From positions 248,001-312,000 of the forward strand of contig MJGA01000011.1 in assembly GCA_001910725.1 (NCBI GenBank): a stretch of 64,000 nt of DNA. The letters are read 5' to 3'. This document shows, one piece after another, positions 22,151 to 34,506 of the stretch; position 1 is the stretch's first letter; every line of letters begins with the position of its first letter. This DNA is from Phanerodontia chrysosporium. Lineage: Eukaryota; Basidiomycota; Agaricomycetes; Polyporales; Phanerochaetaceae. The notes under the pieces are model-generated. The model saw nothing but the letters and a program-made list of their open reading frames with translations, was not told the origin of the DNA and ran no database searches. Position numbers and translations under genes: made by a program.

Positions 22151-23786
22151 CTATCTGAATGGAGGAAAGGTCGGTTGCTTGAGGTGTATATCTTCTGTCC
22201 TCAACGTGCTCCTCAGCGTATACAATTGACCATCTGCGGTAGCAAATTGGAACGGACGAAGAAAAGCCAGCTGATCCCGCCCAAAATGTCCGAACGCTTA
22301 TGCTCTTTTGGACTCTCGACACGTTCTCGTTTTTGCCACGGAGACTAGGACCACCCCTGTGCTGGCCGTTTTTCTTGATTGCTAAAGCGTTCCTACTGGC
22401 GAAGGCTTTCCATCGAAGAGCTCTTGGAATGGGCATCGCTCGTTCTGGAACTCCCCCGCATTGTTTCAAGAACGCGCTACGATGCGGTTAATGTCGGGTA
22501 CTGGCTCACTTGCCGGCCTGATAGCCCCTATGCACTGCCTGCGCAAGTGGCGAACGTCGCGCTCCGTGCTGCAGGACCGCCCGTCGTCGCCGTGTGCTTC
22601 TTTCGCACGAGCAACAACGGGTATGTCCTCTACGATCTGCTCATTCCTGGATCCCATCCTGTCCCACCTTGCACCTAATCCCTGATGTTCATCCCTCGAT
22701 GGTCCGCCGACTGCCTTGACAAACGTATTCTTGCCAATGCCGTGTGTACAACGGAATGGCCAGGCTTAGATCCATACACGGCGCTAGGTACGCCAGCTGC
22801 AGCTTGGCATGGGTCCCAGATGCATCGGCGGGCGATGAAGGGCACTTCGACCTCTTGCTACATATCTCTCATTTCCTTGAACCTGCGACGATCCACCGGG
22901 ACCGTGCATGATGTCGATCTGCGCGAGACGGAAACTGTGTCACCAACAGTGTATAGTGTCACTGATGTGTCCGACCAATCGAACGACGATATTGGGCGCA
23001 ATCAATGCTTATGGGAGCACCGTACCTCCAGACATGGACTGACATCCGCGTTGACGTCTGACATGCTCTGTCTAGGGTATGTCGTTTGTCAAATTCGCAT
23101 GCTCCTTGTTCATTCCGGAACGGAAAGGCGAACGTAAAGAGATGGCTGTTGCAAGTGGTTCATCGCACGCTCACTATACATATACATACTAACGACCATG
23201 CAATATATGACTTCCCGCATGTGTGGCGCAGTCTGGAAGTCGTCTCTCGAGGTCGTAGGAAGGCAGTGCTAGCAGACTCTCCACAGACGGATAAGACCAT
23301 CGCTGTGAGGACAGCAAGACGAACGCCGAGCGAGTGATCGAGTGCGGTCAAATATTGCAGATGATGGACGAGATTATAGCAGGACGTGGGTAGTCGTAGA
23401 AAGGGAGGAAGCAAGTTAATGAGCTCGACGACGAGATGCGTCGCAAGAGGGCTTAGACAGCAGTGAGCTGACTCTTCCTACCAACAACGATGGCGAGAGA
23501 TTGACCAAATCTCATGTTTCGGGCGACGAGCGGAGCCGTAGGAGATGCAGCAGGTGGCTTCCTACCTCAGAAGTAGTGATAGAGAAACCGTGGTGATCCC
23601 TCATGTAGCCGCCAGATCCAATGCTGCGCCTGAAGCAGAGCCCGGGACATGAGAGACTGAGGAAAATGTCGTATGAAGGAAGGAACAAGACGGAGTTCTG
23701 TAGGCTTGTGCATTCATATAAGCGTTCTTCCCTAATCTGAGTGATTCTGGCAAAGGAAACGCGATATTGTATACACGGTTGACAGC
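22151..23786. other. Gene-poor stretch, possible decayed F-box 3' part
   Basis: Short open patches occur (22379-22678, 22685-23137), but none shows splice-linked coding structure. It may be the eroded 3' half of the F-box gene plus the 3' UTR of Vps72. Confidence 0.35.
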
Positions 23787-25443
23787 TTACTGAGAACCAG
23801 GAGCCGTAGCAGGCGTCCGCAGCTCCTCGTCTTCTCGGGACGAAACATAGCACCCTAGACTCTCGCTCCACGTGAAGTCATGGGCCAGGACTTTGGTGAG
23901 CGTCTGAAAGGCTCGCACATTGGCGAACGACACCCCGGTCCTCGGGTCACGGTATTTGGCACGATGGCCTGTGATGGGACATGTGTCCACAGGGCGACCT
24001 ACAAGGATTCATATCAGCCCAGCTCATGAAGCACATGCGCCAAGTTAATATCGGACTCACTGATCGGCCTCCCTTTCCCGGAGTAGACCTTCAGTTCCTC
24101 CCAGTTGACGTGGTCGCCGAACATCGCCGCCATAGTGTCTTTCCATCGGGGTTTAGAGGCATTCTCTTCCTGTGATAGCTCATGGACGACATAGTTCTTC
24201 GAGACCGTCTCTGTGCGTTCCTCAGGCTCTGGCTGTGGTGGCGGAGGGCGCGATGGAGCTATAGGCTGTCGTGAAGATGCAAACGCCCACGACGGGCCTG
24301 CGCCTGCATTTCGCTGGTTATAATGATGTATAAAGGTTACAGTTGGGGTCGCGCTAGGCGGAGGTGGAAGAGGCGGGAAAGGAGGAGCAGGCATAGCGCT
24401 GTGTCCTGGTGGTGCCAACTGCAGGAAACCTGGAGGAAGATGTGATCCCGAATACGAATAAGCGCATTGCGGGGCAGGCGGAGGGGCAGGCTCAGGTTGA
24501 ATCTTGATGGTTACAGTCTCGACTTTGCTGATCGTACGCAGCACGGGACCCTCGACTGTTGCTCGCACCAGACGTGCCTTCTTACGTTTTTCCTCTTCTA
24601 GAGCCAGATAGTTTCGGTGCTCCTTGATATTTCCTTCTTCCATGTCCAACGCTCGAGCTATGAGTTCATCTTGCGTCGGTGGGCGTATCTTCGCTCGACT
24701 CCTCTTCGGCAACGTGGACTAGCATGGTTTGCGAAATTATGACGTGGCTCGTAGCTGAGGAATCGCCTGCGCACCTTCTTCTCCATCTCATCCTTGATAC
24801 GCAAATCCGTCAAAGAGGTGTTGAGACGGGTGTGCGACCTTTGACTATGTCGCTTCCCGCTCTCCACGACCGCGCCAGTTTCTGCATCAACGACGACTCC
24901 CATTGACACTCGCCTCTTCATCTTTGCTTGTACGATGGCTGCTGGCTGAGCATTCGCGGACATGTCCGGGTCGAACGTAGCCTTCTGTCGAGCGTGCGCC
25001 GCCGCCGTTACTTTCTCAAGTTGACTACGAGACGCCTGACAATCTTCAACTACTGCCAGACAAGTACAGACACTACACATACCTTCTTGGCCGCTCGCTC
25101 TTCCTCACGGGCCATCTTCTCTGCCGAGGCATCGACGTCTTCTTGCGCACCTTCTTCATCCGTACTCTCGAAATCGGACTCGAAGGCATCCTGTTCATCT
25201 GATCGCCATTCATACAGGCTACGTGTAGCACTAGATACTTAGCCACATACCTTTCTCAACGACGAAGTCCTCGTCCTCCTCGACGTCTTGACCTAGTTCC
25301 TCTGCACGAAACTCGGCCAGAGCAGCCTCCATTCTGCCATGAGCTTAACACCGCACTGCAGCGAGCGACAGGAGCGTGTACCTGTTCCCCGCGGTGCTCC
25401 TCTTTGATCTGCGCGCAACGAGAGACTCGCCATTGTCCGTCAT
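23787..25443 (-). CDS. vps72: Vps72/YL1 (Swc2), histone-exchange complex subunit
   Basis: YL1 family nuclear protein, the H2A.Z-binding subunit of the SWR1 chromatin-remodelling complex. Six exons (25443-25382, 25333-25251, 25198-25083, 25035-24775, 24718-24061, 23998-23787) give 1392 nt, 463 residues, without defects. The amino-terminal YL1 region shows SLVARRSKRSTAGNRMEA then an acidic H2A.Z-binding-type stretch (EEDEDFVVEKDEQDAFESDF). The middle has LPKRSRAKIRPPTQDELIA, LDMEEGNIKEHRNYLALEEE and a P-rich linker. The YL1_C domain closes the protein: CPITGHRAKYRDPRTGVSFA, NVRAFQTLTKVLAHDF. I chose the ATG at 25443, which puts SLVARRSKRS in frame; the ATG ten bases downstream is out of frame. 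It shares a 116-bp divergent promoter with a mitochondrial ribosomal protein gene. Confidence 0.93.
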
Positions 25444-25559
25444 GTTGTGCGTATAGAGTGGTGGTAGCGGAAGAGGTGCAAGCGCAGGTGGGCACGTCGA
25501 AGCGCGCCTCCGCATCGCGCTGAGGCGCTCATTTTCTGGCGTGAACCGCGACCACCACC
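25444..25559. promoter_or_regulatory. Compact divergent promoter, Vps72 / mitoribosomal protein
   Basis: Only 116 bp separate the two divergent start codons, so both promoters must overlap. The segment is GC-rich with no obvious TATA box. Confidence 0.5.
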
Positions 25560-26228
25560 ATGCCTCGCAAGGTCAAGTTCGTCCCGACGCCCTCGCGGCT
25601 GTCGCAGATCCTTGCTCACCTCAAGAAAGACCCGCGCCCGCAGCTGCGCGACGTCAGGGCTCTCAAAATCACGTATGCGTACCGGAATGACCACTGGGGT
25701 GCCAGGTGCGTCCTCAACCGCCTCCGGAGTAAGGCAGAACTAACACGGGCTTTTCTGCCAATAGGCATTTCGTGAAGGATGAGCTTCCGCGTATACGGTA
25801 CGCGAATCCGAAGATGGATATCCAGGTCAACAAGCTTCCAAAGACACCGCAGGACAACTGGAAGCCAGAGCTCACCGTGGAACTTCGTGCGTCCTGAAAC
25901 CACTGGCCAGTCCGTTCATACTTGCTCATGTTTCGCAGGCGACGGTTCTACACGGACACTGGACGTCGACGGAAAGTGGTCATCCACAATCTTTACCGAG
26001 CTCATGGACTTAGGCGGCGGCCCGAACTGGGAAAAGTGGAAGCAAGAGCGCATCGCTGCTGGTCTCCCTGTCGTCGACATCCCGAGGCCGAAGCCAAAAC
26101 CTCAACCAAAACAATCCTCATCGTCGTCTTCGTCGAACAAGGGTATACCAAACCCGTTCGCGCTTGCAGACGATGAACCATTGGTCGTCAACCCTGGAAA
26201 GACTGGCGCTGCGGCGGTCCTTCCTTGA
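25560..26228 (+). CDS. Mitochondrial ribosomal protein (L51/S25/CI-B8 domain)
   Basis: Small thioredoxin-like mitochondrial ribosomal protein of the L51/S25/CI-B8 family (yeast Mrp49/animal MRPS25 type). Three exons, 25560-25705, 25765-25886 and 25939-26228, give 185 residues in one frame. Family-like features are the basic start MPRKVKFVPTPSRLSQIL, the strand-helix region RALKITYAYRNDHWGARHF, the sequence LPRIRYANPKMDIQVNKLP, and a following strand rich in charged residues (LTVELRDGSTRTLDV). The carboxy terminus carries a K/P/Q/S low-complexity tail that is not part of the domain. Which subunit it belongs to cannot be decided from sequence alone. Confidence 0.8.
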
Positions 26229-26548
26229 TTTAGATTACCCTGCTCTACACTCGCTATGCTATAATGTTTCATTGGACTATCATACCTTTGAACAACCAGG
26301 GCAAAGCGCCTCGATATGAGAGACTGGATGGGTGCGGAAGTTAAGGTACGTTTGGGAGCTTCTCTGCATTCAAGTTATGGCCGCCTCCGCGTATTGTGTA
26401 CTTGCTCTGGCACCACCACTCAAACTACTGTATTTTGCTACGCGACTTACAGAACGCGAGAATCACTGAGATATCAGATGCAATGAGGGTATCTCGAAGA
26501 TGGACCCAACGTCAATTAGACAAAATACAACATACATGCGTACACGGC
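26229..26548. other. 3'-3' spacer, nothing seen
   Basis: Convergent 320-bp spacer between the mitoribosomal protein gene and the Get2-like gene, presumably 3' UTRs. Confidence 0.6.
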
Positions 26549-27655
26549 CTAGTTGGCGAACCAACTTGCAAACCATATTATGAAACCGATTCCAAACAGC
26601 AGAACAGCAATGTCGTCAAGGAACACGCTGCCAATCTGCATGTACTTCATGCCATTCAGAATGAGAGACGGCAAGGGAGCGGGCAAATGTGGCAACGCAA
26701 GAGCAACGAGCATCGGAGGCTGAACAGGATCCTGCACGAATTGTGAGCATTGCCTCGTGTAGCGAGACGGTAGGACATACCACGCCTTTGAAGATTCTCC
26801 AGGAATGAAGGACGATGGTCAGCGTCGTAAATGCCCAGAAAAATGGCTATCATAAAGGTGAGAATGGTGCGACAGACGGAAAAGCCTTGCTTCACGTACG
26901 ACAAACTGAACACCCCAAACACCCTCGGGTCTTCTCCAACCTAACTCTGCCCACCTCCGCCATGCAGACCCTTCGGCCGCTGATGTATGTGGTTGCGCTT
27001 CGAACGCTTGTGGCTCCTTCCACAAGACAAAGTATGCCAGCAGCATGAAGCCAGCGATGAGGTGGATGAGGGGTAAGAGCTTTTGCAGCAGTGTTCGCTT
27101 TGCAGGTGGCGCAGGCGGTTGACCGAACATGCCTGCGCCGGGAGGAGCCATCCCAGGCGGCATGCCAGCACCACCCTGTCCACCGGTCTGCGGCATCATG
27201 GCCATGAGCGCAGCGAGTGGGTTGTCTTCGGGGAATGCCTCCGCAGACAGCGGCTGCTGGCCTGTGGAGGGCGGCGTTCCCCTTGCGGCACCCATGAGAG
27301 CGTTCATGAGTTGCTGTTGCTGTTCATCGGACCAGATGGACGGGTCCGCCTGCGAGGCGAAGGGCGACGGACGCGAGTCACTGGCGGAACGCGACTGGAT
27401 TGGCGGCGTAGGGGTGTCTTCACCAAGAAACTGTCTCACATTCTGTGAATGGGTTGGCAGAGGAGCCAGCGGAGGGTCGGGAGCTGCAACGTCGCGTAAA
27501 GCTCGGTGCTAGGAGTGCGCTATGGTTTGTGACGTACACGAATAGACAGACGAATCCTCGCCGCGCGCAGAGGTGGTGAGTTTTGCAAGGCGGTCCGCGC
27601 CGCGGTTGAGGATTGCCTTTCTGCGGGCCTCTGCCCTCGCTGCAGCGGACGACAT
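26549..27655 (-). CDS. get2: Get2/CAML-like receptor for tail-anchored proteins
   Basis: ER membrane receptor subunit of the GET pathway, which docks the ATPase Get3 carrying tail-anchored proteins. Four exons (27655-27538, 27483-26900, 26846-26781, 26731-26549) total 951 nt, 316 residues. The amino terminus carries the short basic helix expected to bind Get3 (ARAEARRKAILNRGADRLAKL, residues about 6-26). A long polar, P/G/M-rich linker follows. Three hydrophobic segments end the protein: LLPLIHLIAGFMLLAYFVLW, PFFWAFTTLTIVLHSW and a last segment from FLDDIAVLLFGIGFIIWFA. Length, basic amino-terminal motif and three carboxy-terminal membrane helices fit Get2/CAML; primary sequence in this family is poorly conserved, which limits certainty. 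It is divergent from the ArfGAP gene, 158 bp apart. Confidence 0.7.
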
Positions 27656-27813
27656 GGCAGTCGTGGTTGTGGTTGGTGGACACGCTGCAGTCTGACGTGC
27701 CCGCGGCTCTCATTTCACGAGACGCCCAGTCAGGCGCTAGACGTTGTTGAGGCAGCGAGGCACTGCACCGCGTGGACCACACTTACACCTCTACCTACAC
27801 ATACTCTGCCAAA
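27656..27813. promoter_or_regulatory. Divergent promoter, Get2-like / ArfGAP
   Basis: 158 bp between two divergent start codons of membrane-traffic genes, which must contain both promoters. No TATA box was recognised. Confidence 0.5.
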
Positions 27814-29144
27814 ATGTCTGCAAAACAAGACAAGGCGACGACGGAAAGACATGCGAAGACGCTGCGAGAGCTCCTGAAGCGTCCCGAAAACAAAGTATGC
27901 GCGGATTGCAAGCGGAACGGTGAGTGCATCCACGCTTCGCGTGCCAGCGAAAGCTGACGACACATGAAGACCCTCGGTGGGCATCATGGAATCTGTAGGT
28001 CGTGTGCTCAGCTCTGGAGAGTGATGCTAACTCCTGCTAGTGGAGTATTTCTATGCATCCGATGCTCTGGCATCCATCGTTCCATGGGCACGCACATCAG
28101 CAAGGTCAAGTCGGTAGACCTAGACGTCTGGACAGTAGAACAGATGAACGTGAGTACCAGAATGCTCTTCGATGATTGCATGATATAACAGTCACCTCTG
28201 TTCAGTCAATACAGAAGTGGGGGAACAAGCGAGCTAACATCTACTGGGAAGCCCATCTCAAAGCGGGGCATATCCCCCCAGACCAGTACGCTCCCGACTG
28301 TACTCCCTCTTGAAGTATTACCTGACAACTAAACCAGTAAAATGGAGTCTTTTATTCGCTCAAAGTATGAATCAAAGAGGTGGGCGATGGAAGGTCCACC
28401 GCCGTCAGACCCATCTATTCTCGAAGACGGAGCAGCCGGGCCGCGCCTGAGCCAACACCACAACCTATCCCTTCCCCCGCTACCTCTCGCCCTACCCACG
28501 CAGCCACCCCATCGACAGGATCTGCCCGCGCATCTGTGACCTCGCGTCAACCGCAGCCTCATCACCTTCTTTCCACGAGCATCGCCGGCCGGACCGTGCA
28601 GGCAACCACAACACAAACCGCCGCTGCCGCGCCCGCCCAGCAGCCCGCACCAGCTGCCGCAGCGCCTGCACAAGCAGCTTCGGCGGCAAACAACGACCTC
28701 TTCAGCCTCGACTTCCACAACCCGACGCCGCCAGCGAGCAACCCGCCGCCCAAGAAGGACGTCAAGCAGGACATCCTCTCGCTCTTCTCTACGCCTGCTG
28801 CTGCGGCACCTGCTGCGGCGCCACCGGCTGCCTTTGGCCAGTTCGGCGCCGTACCTGCGCAAGCGAACGTGTGGGGCGGCTTCGCGTCAGCCTCACCCGC
28901 CGCTGCGCCCGCTGTCCAGGCGAACGCGTTTGGCGCGGCGACGTGGGGTGCGCCCCAGCAGAACCTCTGGGCTACGCCTGCAGCACCTGCTGCACAGCCC
29001 GCACAGCAGAGCCTGCTCAATACCAACGATATCTGGGCCTCGTCATCAAACACGACTGCGCCTGCGGGCGGCGATATGTTTGGCTCGACATTGCCTGCGA
29101 AGAAGGACGATGTATTCGGTGACATTTGGGGTGGATTCAAGTAG
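27814..29144 (+). CDS. ArfGAP (Age2/SMAP type), apparent -1 frameshift
   Basis: Arf GTPase-activating protein acting at Golgi and endosome coats. Five exons: 27814-27919, 27970-27994 (only 25 nt), 28041-28149, 28206-28285, 28338-29144. The zinc finger is complete across the splices: CADCKRNDPRW, then [18 protein letters not shown], with the arginine finger in [38 protein letters not shown] and [17 protein letters not shown] follow. The tail is A/P/Q-rich with repeated short W/F motifs (VWGGF, ATWGAP, DIWGGFK at the very end) and DLFSLDF, of the kind that bind coat or adaptor proteins. The exon sum, 1127 nt, lacks one base. The slip is at GGG 28438-28440, between SILEDGAAG and the A/P-rich tail. 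Confidence 0.88.
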
Positions 29145-29423
29145 ATAGTAGATGAAGACGGACATTTTCATTGCGATACTGGGTTGCGGCCCTCGGGATT
29201 TAGTTTCTGTTATACGGTGTATGCCTCGAGTTTTGTATACCAACCTACCCTTACATAATATAGTGCAGAGTTCTTGGAGGAAGTCATCATGAAAATTGCG
29301 GGATACAGCGACGTGTGGTACAGGTGCGCAAAACCGAGTCTATAACCAACCAACACACAAACCTGCCCTAGTATATGTGCGAAGATAGAGTCTACTAGAT
29401 TACAAGCAAATGACGGGATATAA

Positions 29424-30381
29424 TCAAGCGGAGGCGGCCGCAGCTGCAAGTGTCGGCAGCACGCACTCGACGATGAAGTACTCGTGGAAGCGGTAGTCCT
29501 TCGTGAGCTCGGGTGGAAAGTGGTGAGGAGATGCTTGCCCTGGCGCAATGCGACAATGGTGCGCGGGTCGCGGGGTCTGTGTCGTCCTCGTCCAGCGGGC
29601 CGACCGACGCAGGCAAGAGCGACGACGAGATACGCGAGATAACTTGGATGGGGGCGTCTGTCAGTGACGGCATGACATCTAGTACAACCTATCAGGGAGT
29701 TGAGTAAGCGGCGGGGGGACTGGAGTGCAGGCGGACGTACGGGGGCGCGGATGAAGATGCCGTGAAACGGGCGATTGGACTCGCGGAGACCTTCGACTTC
29801 TAGTGGCGCCTCGAAGGACTCAACCTACGGCGAATCAGACTCGCCGCATTGCCTGTGAGGCTCGTCACACGCACCTGTGAGCCCCAGCCGTTCCGTGCAA
29901 TCTTCACCGACACGCCGCCTAGGAGCTCCTGCCCGCCCTTCTTCGCGTTCTCTACGGCGGACGAGAGCAGAATCGCACCCGCACAGGTGCCCCACACAGG
30001 CTTCGTCTTCAGGAACTGCGCGAGGGGCTCGAGCAGGCCCGCGAGGCGCGCCAGGAGCGCGATCGTCGTCGATTCTGCGGTGCACACGATCAGCGGTGCT
30101 GTCTTTGTGTGTGCGGGGGACACCCCGCGGAGCGGAACAACGAGCACGCACCGCCACCGGGAATCACAAGTGCGTCGCAGCGGGCGAGGTCCTCTGGCGT
30201 CCGCACGAGCACGATGACAACCCGCCGCTTCGCGTTCACCTTCTGGAACATGACCTGGTGCTCCGCGAACGCCCCCTGGAGGGCTGTCCGCCCGTCAGCG
30301 GACGAGCACAGCTTGCGCGACACACGCCGCACGCACCGAGGATCCCAATGGTCACGTCCGGCGGGGGCTGGAGGACAGCAT
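29424..30381 (-). CDS. sno1: Sno1/PdxT glutaminase of vitamin B6 synthesis, several apparent frameshifts
   Basis: Glutaminase subunit of pyridoxal 5'-phosphate synthase, which feeds ammonia to the Snz1/PdxS subunit. Family blocks: TIGILALQGAFAEHQVMF, VRTPEDLARCDALVIPGG, ESTTIALLARLAGLLEPL, VWGTCAGAILLSS with the nucleophile Cys, NGWGSQVESFEAPLEVEG, and the catalytic His-x-Glu near the end (TTFHPEL). Exons from the minus strand: 30381-30337, 30283-30152, 30074-29875, 29824-29741, 29688-29424. Breaks fall on C runs of the gene: 29572-29575, 29511-29513 and, if the ATG at 30381 is used, 30363-30367. With three extra bases the exons make 243 codons. Without the first correction the frame is open back to an ATG at 30499, a 5' extension that looks like leader. 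No Snz1 gene is in this window. Confidence 0.85.
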
Positions 30382-31009
30382 CGCACGACGGGGGAAGAGC
30401 GAAGTGGGAGGTTGAGAGAGAAAAAGCCTCTGCCGAATTTGGGCGTCCGTGGCCTCTTGAGCCTTCGCCGAGTGTCCGCAACTGAGCTGGCCCGGTCACT
30501 TATATCTCACGGAACGGAGCAACTGCAGATAACATAATGGTATATCGGGAGTATTTGTGCGAGTGGCGACGCAGGCAGTCTACAGAGTACATGGGGGCAG
30601 GAGGAAAAGGCCCATTTTGTTTCAGTATCCGGAAGCGCCAAACAGGGAGCTAATTTATGACACCAGAACCAGTCTGTGTGCACCAGAAGCCTGTATGCGG
30701 CCCATATTGTTTCACCCTAGGCGGCCAGCTGCGTGACCCAGAAAGCAGATATGTCGAGGTAGGTCATCAAGCAGGGTCGCTGCGGCGCCACAGCGGAAGC
30801 CCTTTTGAGCGACTCGGACCCTGACTGCGGGCTGCTGGAATCTCCAGGCCTCAACGTTCCTCCTAGAACGGACTTCACGATCCAACGACATGTTAACCAC
30901 GCAACAGACACGCAAACTCGAAGGTTCGCGACAGAGGCGACATAGGACAGGGAACCAGCTTTGTTGTGTAATATACCATACCGCTTCTGACGTGTCCACA
31001 TCGTGTATC
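30382..31009. other. Spacer, nothing recognised
   Basis: Upstream region of Sno1, followed by sequence with no recognisable protein homology up to the end of the FAS fragment. Confidence 0.5.
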
Positions 31010-33380
31010 CGTCATTCGGGAGCGGGCAGACCTGGCCTTGAAGGTGGCCATGGCGCTTGAGGTGCTCGACGACGGGGTTGCCGCGGCTGTCCTCGTGCTG
31101 GAAGTCGACAGAGTCAACCTTGACGAGTCGCTTGATCTGGTCACGAACGAAGGTGTCTCCCAAGACGCTGACGGCTTGAAGCATGTCTTGTTGCGATAGG
31201 TCACCTCCGACTTGACGCGGAAGACGAGGGTAGTGCCGGCCTGAAGGGCTTGGTCTCATTGTCCCACTCAAACCACTCCTTAGACTTGAGGACGCCGACA
31301 GAGGCCTCGTCCGTAATCTCGACGAGGTAGTCCGGCTCCTCAATGAGCTCGAACGAGTTCTAGAAGTCGTCGAAGCGGCCACGGTACAAGAAGGACGAAA
31401 CGACCTCGACGATGGGCAGGCCGTTGCGAGTGACGAAGCCCTTCACACTGACAGCCTTGCCAGCGTCGGTGTTGGTTACCGAGACGATGCGAGCCTCAGC
31501 CTTGCAGATGATACCTGGCCGTGAGCGGTCGGGCACCGTTGACAATTCGGAATCCGTTGCTCAGGTGTACGAGCTTGAGAAGGTCGCCGTCAATGGTCTG
31601 TGGGAAGATCGCCTGCATGATCGCCTACAAACATAAATCTCAGCAAAGCGCAATGATGCCGACAGCCAGTAAAACTCACCTGCCAGCCGGTGACAATGAC
31701 AATTGCGAAGTCCTTGGGAGCCTGCACCTTCTTGGTGCGGACGGTCTTGAACGAATCGTTCTGGTTGCCGACGACACCACAGAAAGTCTCGACGTGGGAG
31801 GCCTCGATAGTGACCTCGGGACCAGTGTACGTGGCCCGAACGTCAATCTCTGGCAGTACCTCGTCGTCACCGAACCACAGCTTCCAGTAGAACTCCTTGA
31901 TGCGCTTGTTGCGGTTGTGGGAAATCTCGTGGATGGGAGCGAAGCCCATCGAGGGCTTGTACACGAACTAAAGCTGGAGGGGCACAGCGACGTCGCGGCG
32001 ATCCTCGAAGAGCGTGACACTGATGTGACGAGACGTGGTGGAGTCGTACTTGACCTCGACCACCTTGAAGTCGCGCTTGTTCTCGCCGTGAGAGCGCGCA
32101 GCGCCATAGAGCGAAACACTGCGACGGGCAGGCCGTTCTCAACGTTGATCACGACACGCTGGTGCTTGCGCGGGGCGAAGAGGCGACGAAGGGGGTTGTC
32201 GATGCACTGAGTGCCTTGAACAATAATAAGTGTGATGAGGAGTGCTCTTATCCAGTCGAGACGAGGCCCAGCAAGGGTCTCAAGCCAGAGCGACGCGTCA
32301 GGCAGGGACTCACCGACCTGATAGACGATCTCGTTCTCCGCGATCGAGCGTTGGACGTCAAGAGTCGACGCGATGTTCTCCGGCAACGCGACAGGTCTGT
32401 TGCCGAGGAAGTCGACAACGGGAACCTTGCTCTCGCCGCTGCCGGGGAGCCGTTCGAGGAGCTTCTTCGCGGGAGGATTGGTGATAATGCCGAGCAGATC
32501 CTTGAGGGGGTTGTCCTTGACGATCAAGTACTTGACGGCGACGGGACCCTGGAGAATATAGACATGCTGAGGGTCTTGGTCGAAGATACTATCAATATCC
32601 TCTACGGCCTAGAGAGAGTCCTACAAAATCGATCAAAATTATTCTCTAAAATGCATCAAAGCGTACCTTCTTGAACCAGACCTCAAAGTTCGCATCGAGA
32701 ATCAGGATGCCTGGCTCAGGCTTCTGGCCGGGGCGCTGCGAAATCGCGAGGAAGTAGGCCTTATCCTCGGTAGCGAGGAGCTGCTCCGTTGCAAGTGAGT
32801 AGGTCTCGAAGAATTCCTCGATAAACGCGTGCGGCTTATCGAGGACGCTGTAGGACTGGATGATGGAAGCCTTCGAGCCGTTATCAACACTGGTGAAGTG
32901 CTCTTCGACGTGAAAAAGCCAGTCGCCAGTGAGGTTGCGAAGTGAGATGTCGACCCAGCACTCTTGATGCGCGACGTACATGAGGCGGACCATCCTGAGG
33001 ACGACCTCCTCGTAGGTCATGTCGGCGAGGTTCTCGATGACCGAGCCGTCTTTCTTGCAACCGAACCAAACTCGTTGAAGTTCTTGTTCAGCTTGTTAAT
33101 GACCTCGGCACGGCGGCACACTTGTCCTTCGGTAGCTTGAAGCCAATGTCATTTAACTCCTTCCACAGCTCGACGGCGCGAGTGGCCATCTTGTGGATAG
33201 GCTCGCCGAGAGACCATACAGAGAAGGGCCAGTTAGGGGCACTGAAGGCATTGTGCAGCAGACTTGGGACGTTCGAGTTCTCGAGTGAGCAGGTGTGTGC
33301 GGTCGTCTTGATGTACGCCTCGAGATCCTTTATCTCTTGATGGATGACATGAGAGAGGGAGGCCCTCACCACTCTCAGAT
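31010..33380 (-). pseudogene. fas1: Internal fragment of fatty acid synthase beta subunit gene (FAS1)
   Basis: Decayed piece of the fungal FAS beta gene, from the region before and within the dehydratase part. In gene order: [176 protein letters not shown] and QGQVCPLPNDGYTM. The full family protein is about 2000 residues; acyltransferase start, malonyl transferase and the rest are absent. Two in-frame TAG codons (31360-31362 and 31968-31970) stand where the family has Q, each a CAG to TAG change, and several frame shifts occur. At least one intron survives (gtgagt...tttgtag between GWQ and AIMQAIFPQ), so this is a DNA-level duplicate and not a processed copy. Confidence 0.85.
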
Positions 33381-33690
33381 CGCATCCTTAGCAATGTTCG
33401 ACTCAAGCGCAAGGACAAGAAAGATAGCGGAAGAGCTGGGTGCAGGTGCGTGCGTGGGTGACGTTCGAGGGGGGGGGGAGAGTCAGACAAACAATATGTC
33501 TAGCGCCGTGGCGTCACCTCGGATACGGACTGCACGGACCGAAGACCCGGACTGCACTCGTGGGTATTGGCTCCGCCTTATACCACCCGATTCCCTCTAA
33601 AATCTGGCTGACACGTACAGAATAATTGTGCTGTGTTAGACCGCACATGTGATGTTCCATCTATGTCTAGCTCGAACCAGTTTGTAACAT
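33381..33690. other. Spacer between FAS fragment and inverted-repeat element
   Basis: Contains a run of nine G at about 33470-33479; no gene seen. Confidence 0.5.
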
Positions 33691-33900
33691 TATTGCTGGT
33701 TTCATTTGGCAAGGCCCTCGCGCCTATTTGCGATTTCCACCACGGCTTAAACCCTAGCGCTGGGGTTAAGTGACCTCTAGCTCCGGAACGAAAGCGCCGG
33801 TTCTGAGGCTCTCGGACGCGGAGAACGGCGACGACGCGTGAACACTCGAGCGGTGGGCATCCCCATGGTTGGGGAAGGCTCGGGGAGTGTGCAAGGAGAG
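33691..33900 (+). repeat. Left inverted arm of the TA-flanked element
   Basis: About 210 bp whose reverse complement recurs in two blocks at 34507-34836. Confidence 0.75.
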
Positions 33901-34506
33901 TTACGATAATTCAAAGTGGCACTCAGGTACGTTATTCATGTGATGATCGTCCTGTGCCAGGTGCTGTCTGCCCCTCGGTGTCGTTCTGTAGCTGTAACGC
34001 TGTATCTACCATATAAAACCGTGTATTCCAATGTGGCACACATGTGGAAGCAATAAACAGGCATGGGGATAAGTTCTACTCTGCGCTGTGCCGTGTTGGT
34101 GTGGTTTGAGTGACGGATGACTTGTGGGTGACCTTACTCAGTCGATAATGGCAGCCGGCCAGCTACCCGAGGCGTGGGTCTTCATCGTATACAACGTACT
34201 CAGGTTTCAGGAAGGAATTCTCAAGGAAAAGCTGGCCTGAGACACGCGGGAGGGTGGGCTGATACTCTGTCATGTATTTTCTATGGGTTTTTGTGACTTC
34301 TGAGCCTTCTGTGCTAAGTGGACGGTGACGGAGCCGCCCTATAGTCTATAGTATGGTAATATGAGGTCTCTCGACGGTCTGGAGTCCAGCGGTTGGGACT
34401 TGAAGACATCGCAGGGAGCACGGAGTGCTGAACCTTGTACGACAAGCAAATCAGTCACAGTACCGACACAGAAGTACGCACCTCTACGTTGCTTCGAGCA
34501 GCCTGT

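Noticed and set aside
33745..33770. Telomere-like aaaccctag sequence in the inverted element
   Set aside because: It occurs once per arm as part of the longer inverted repeat and is not tandem.
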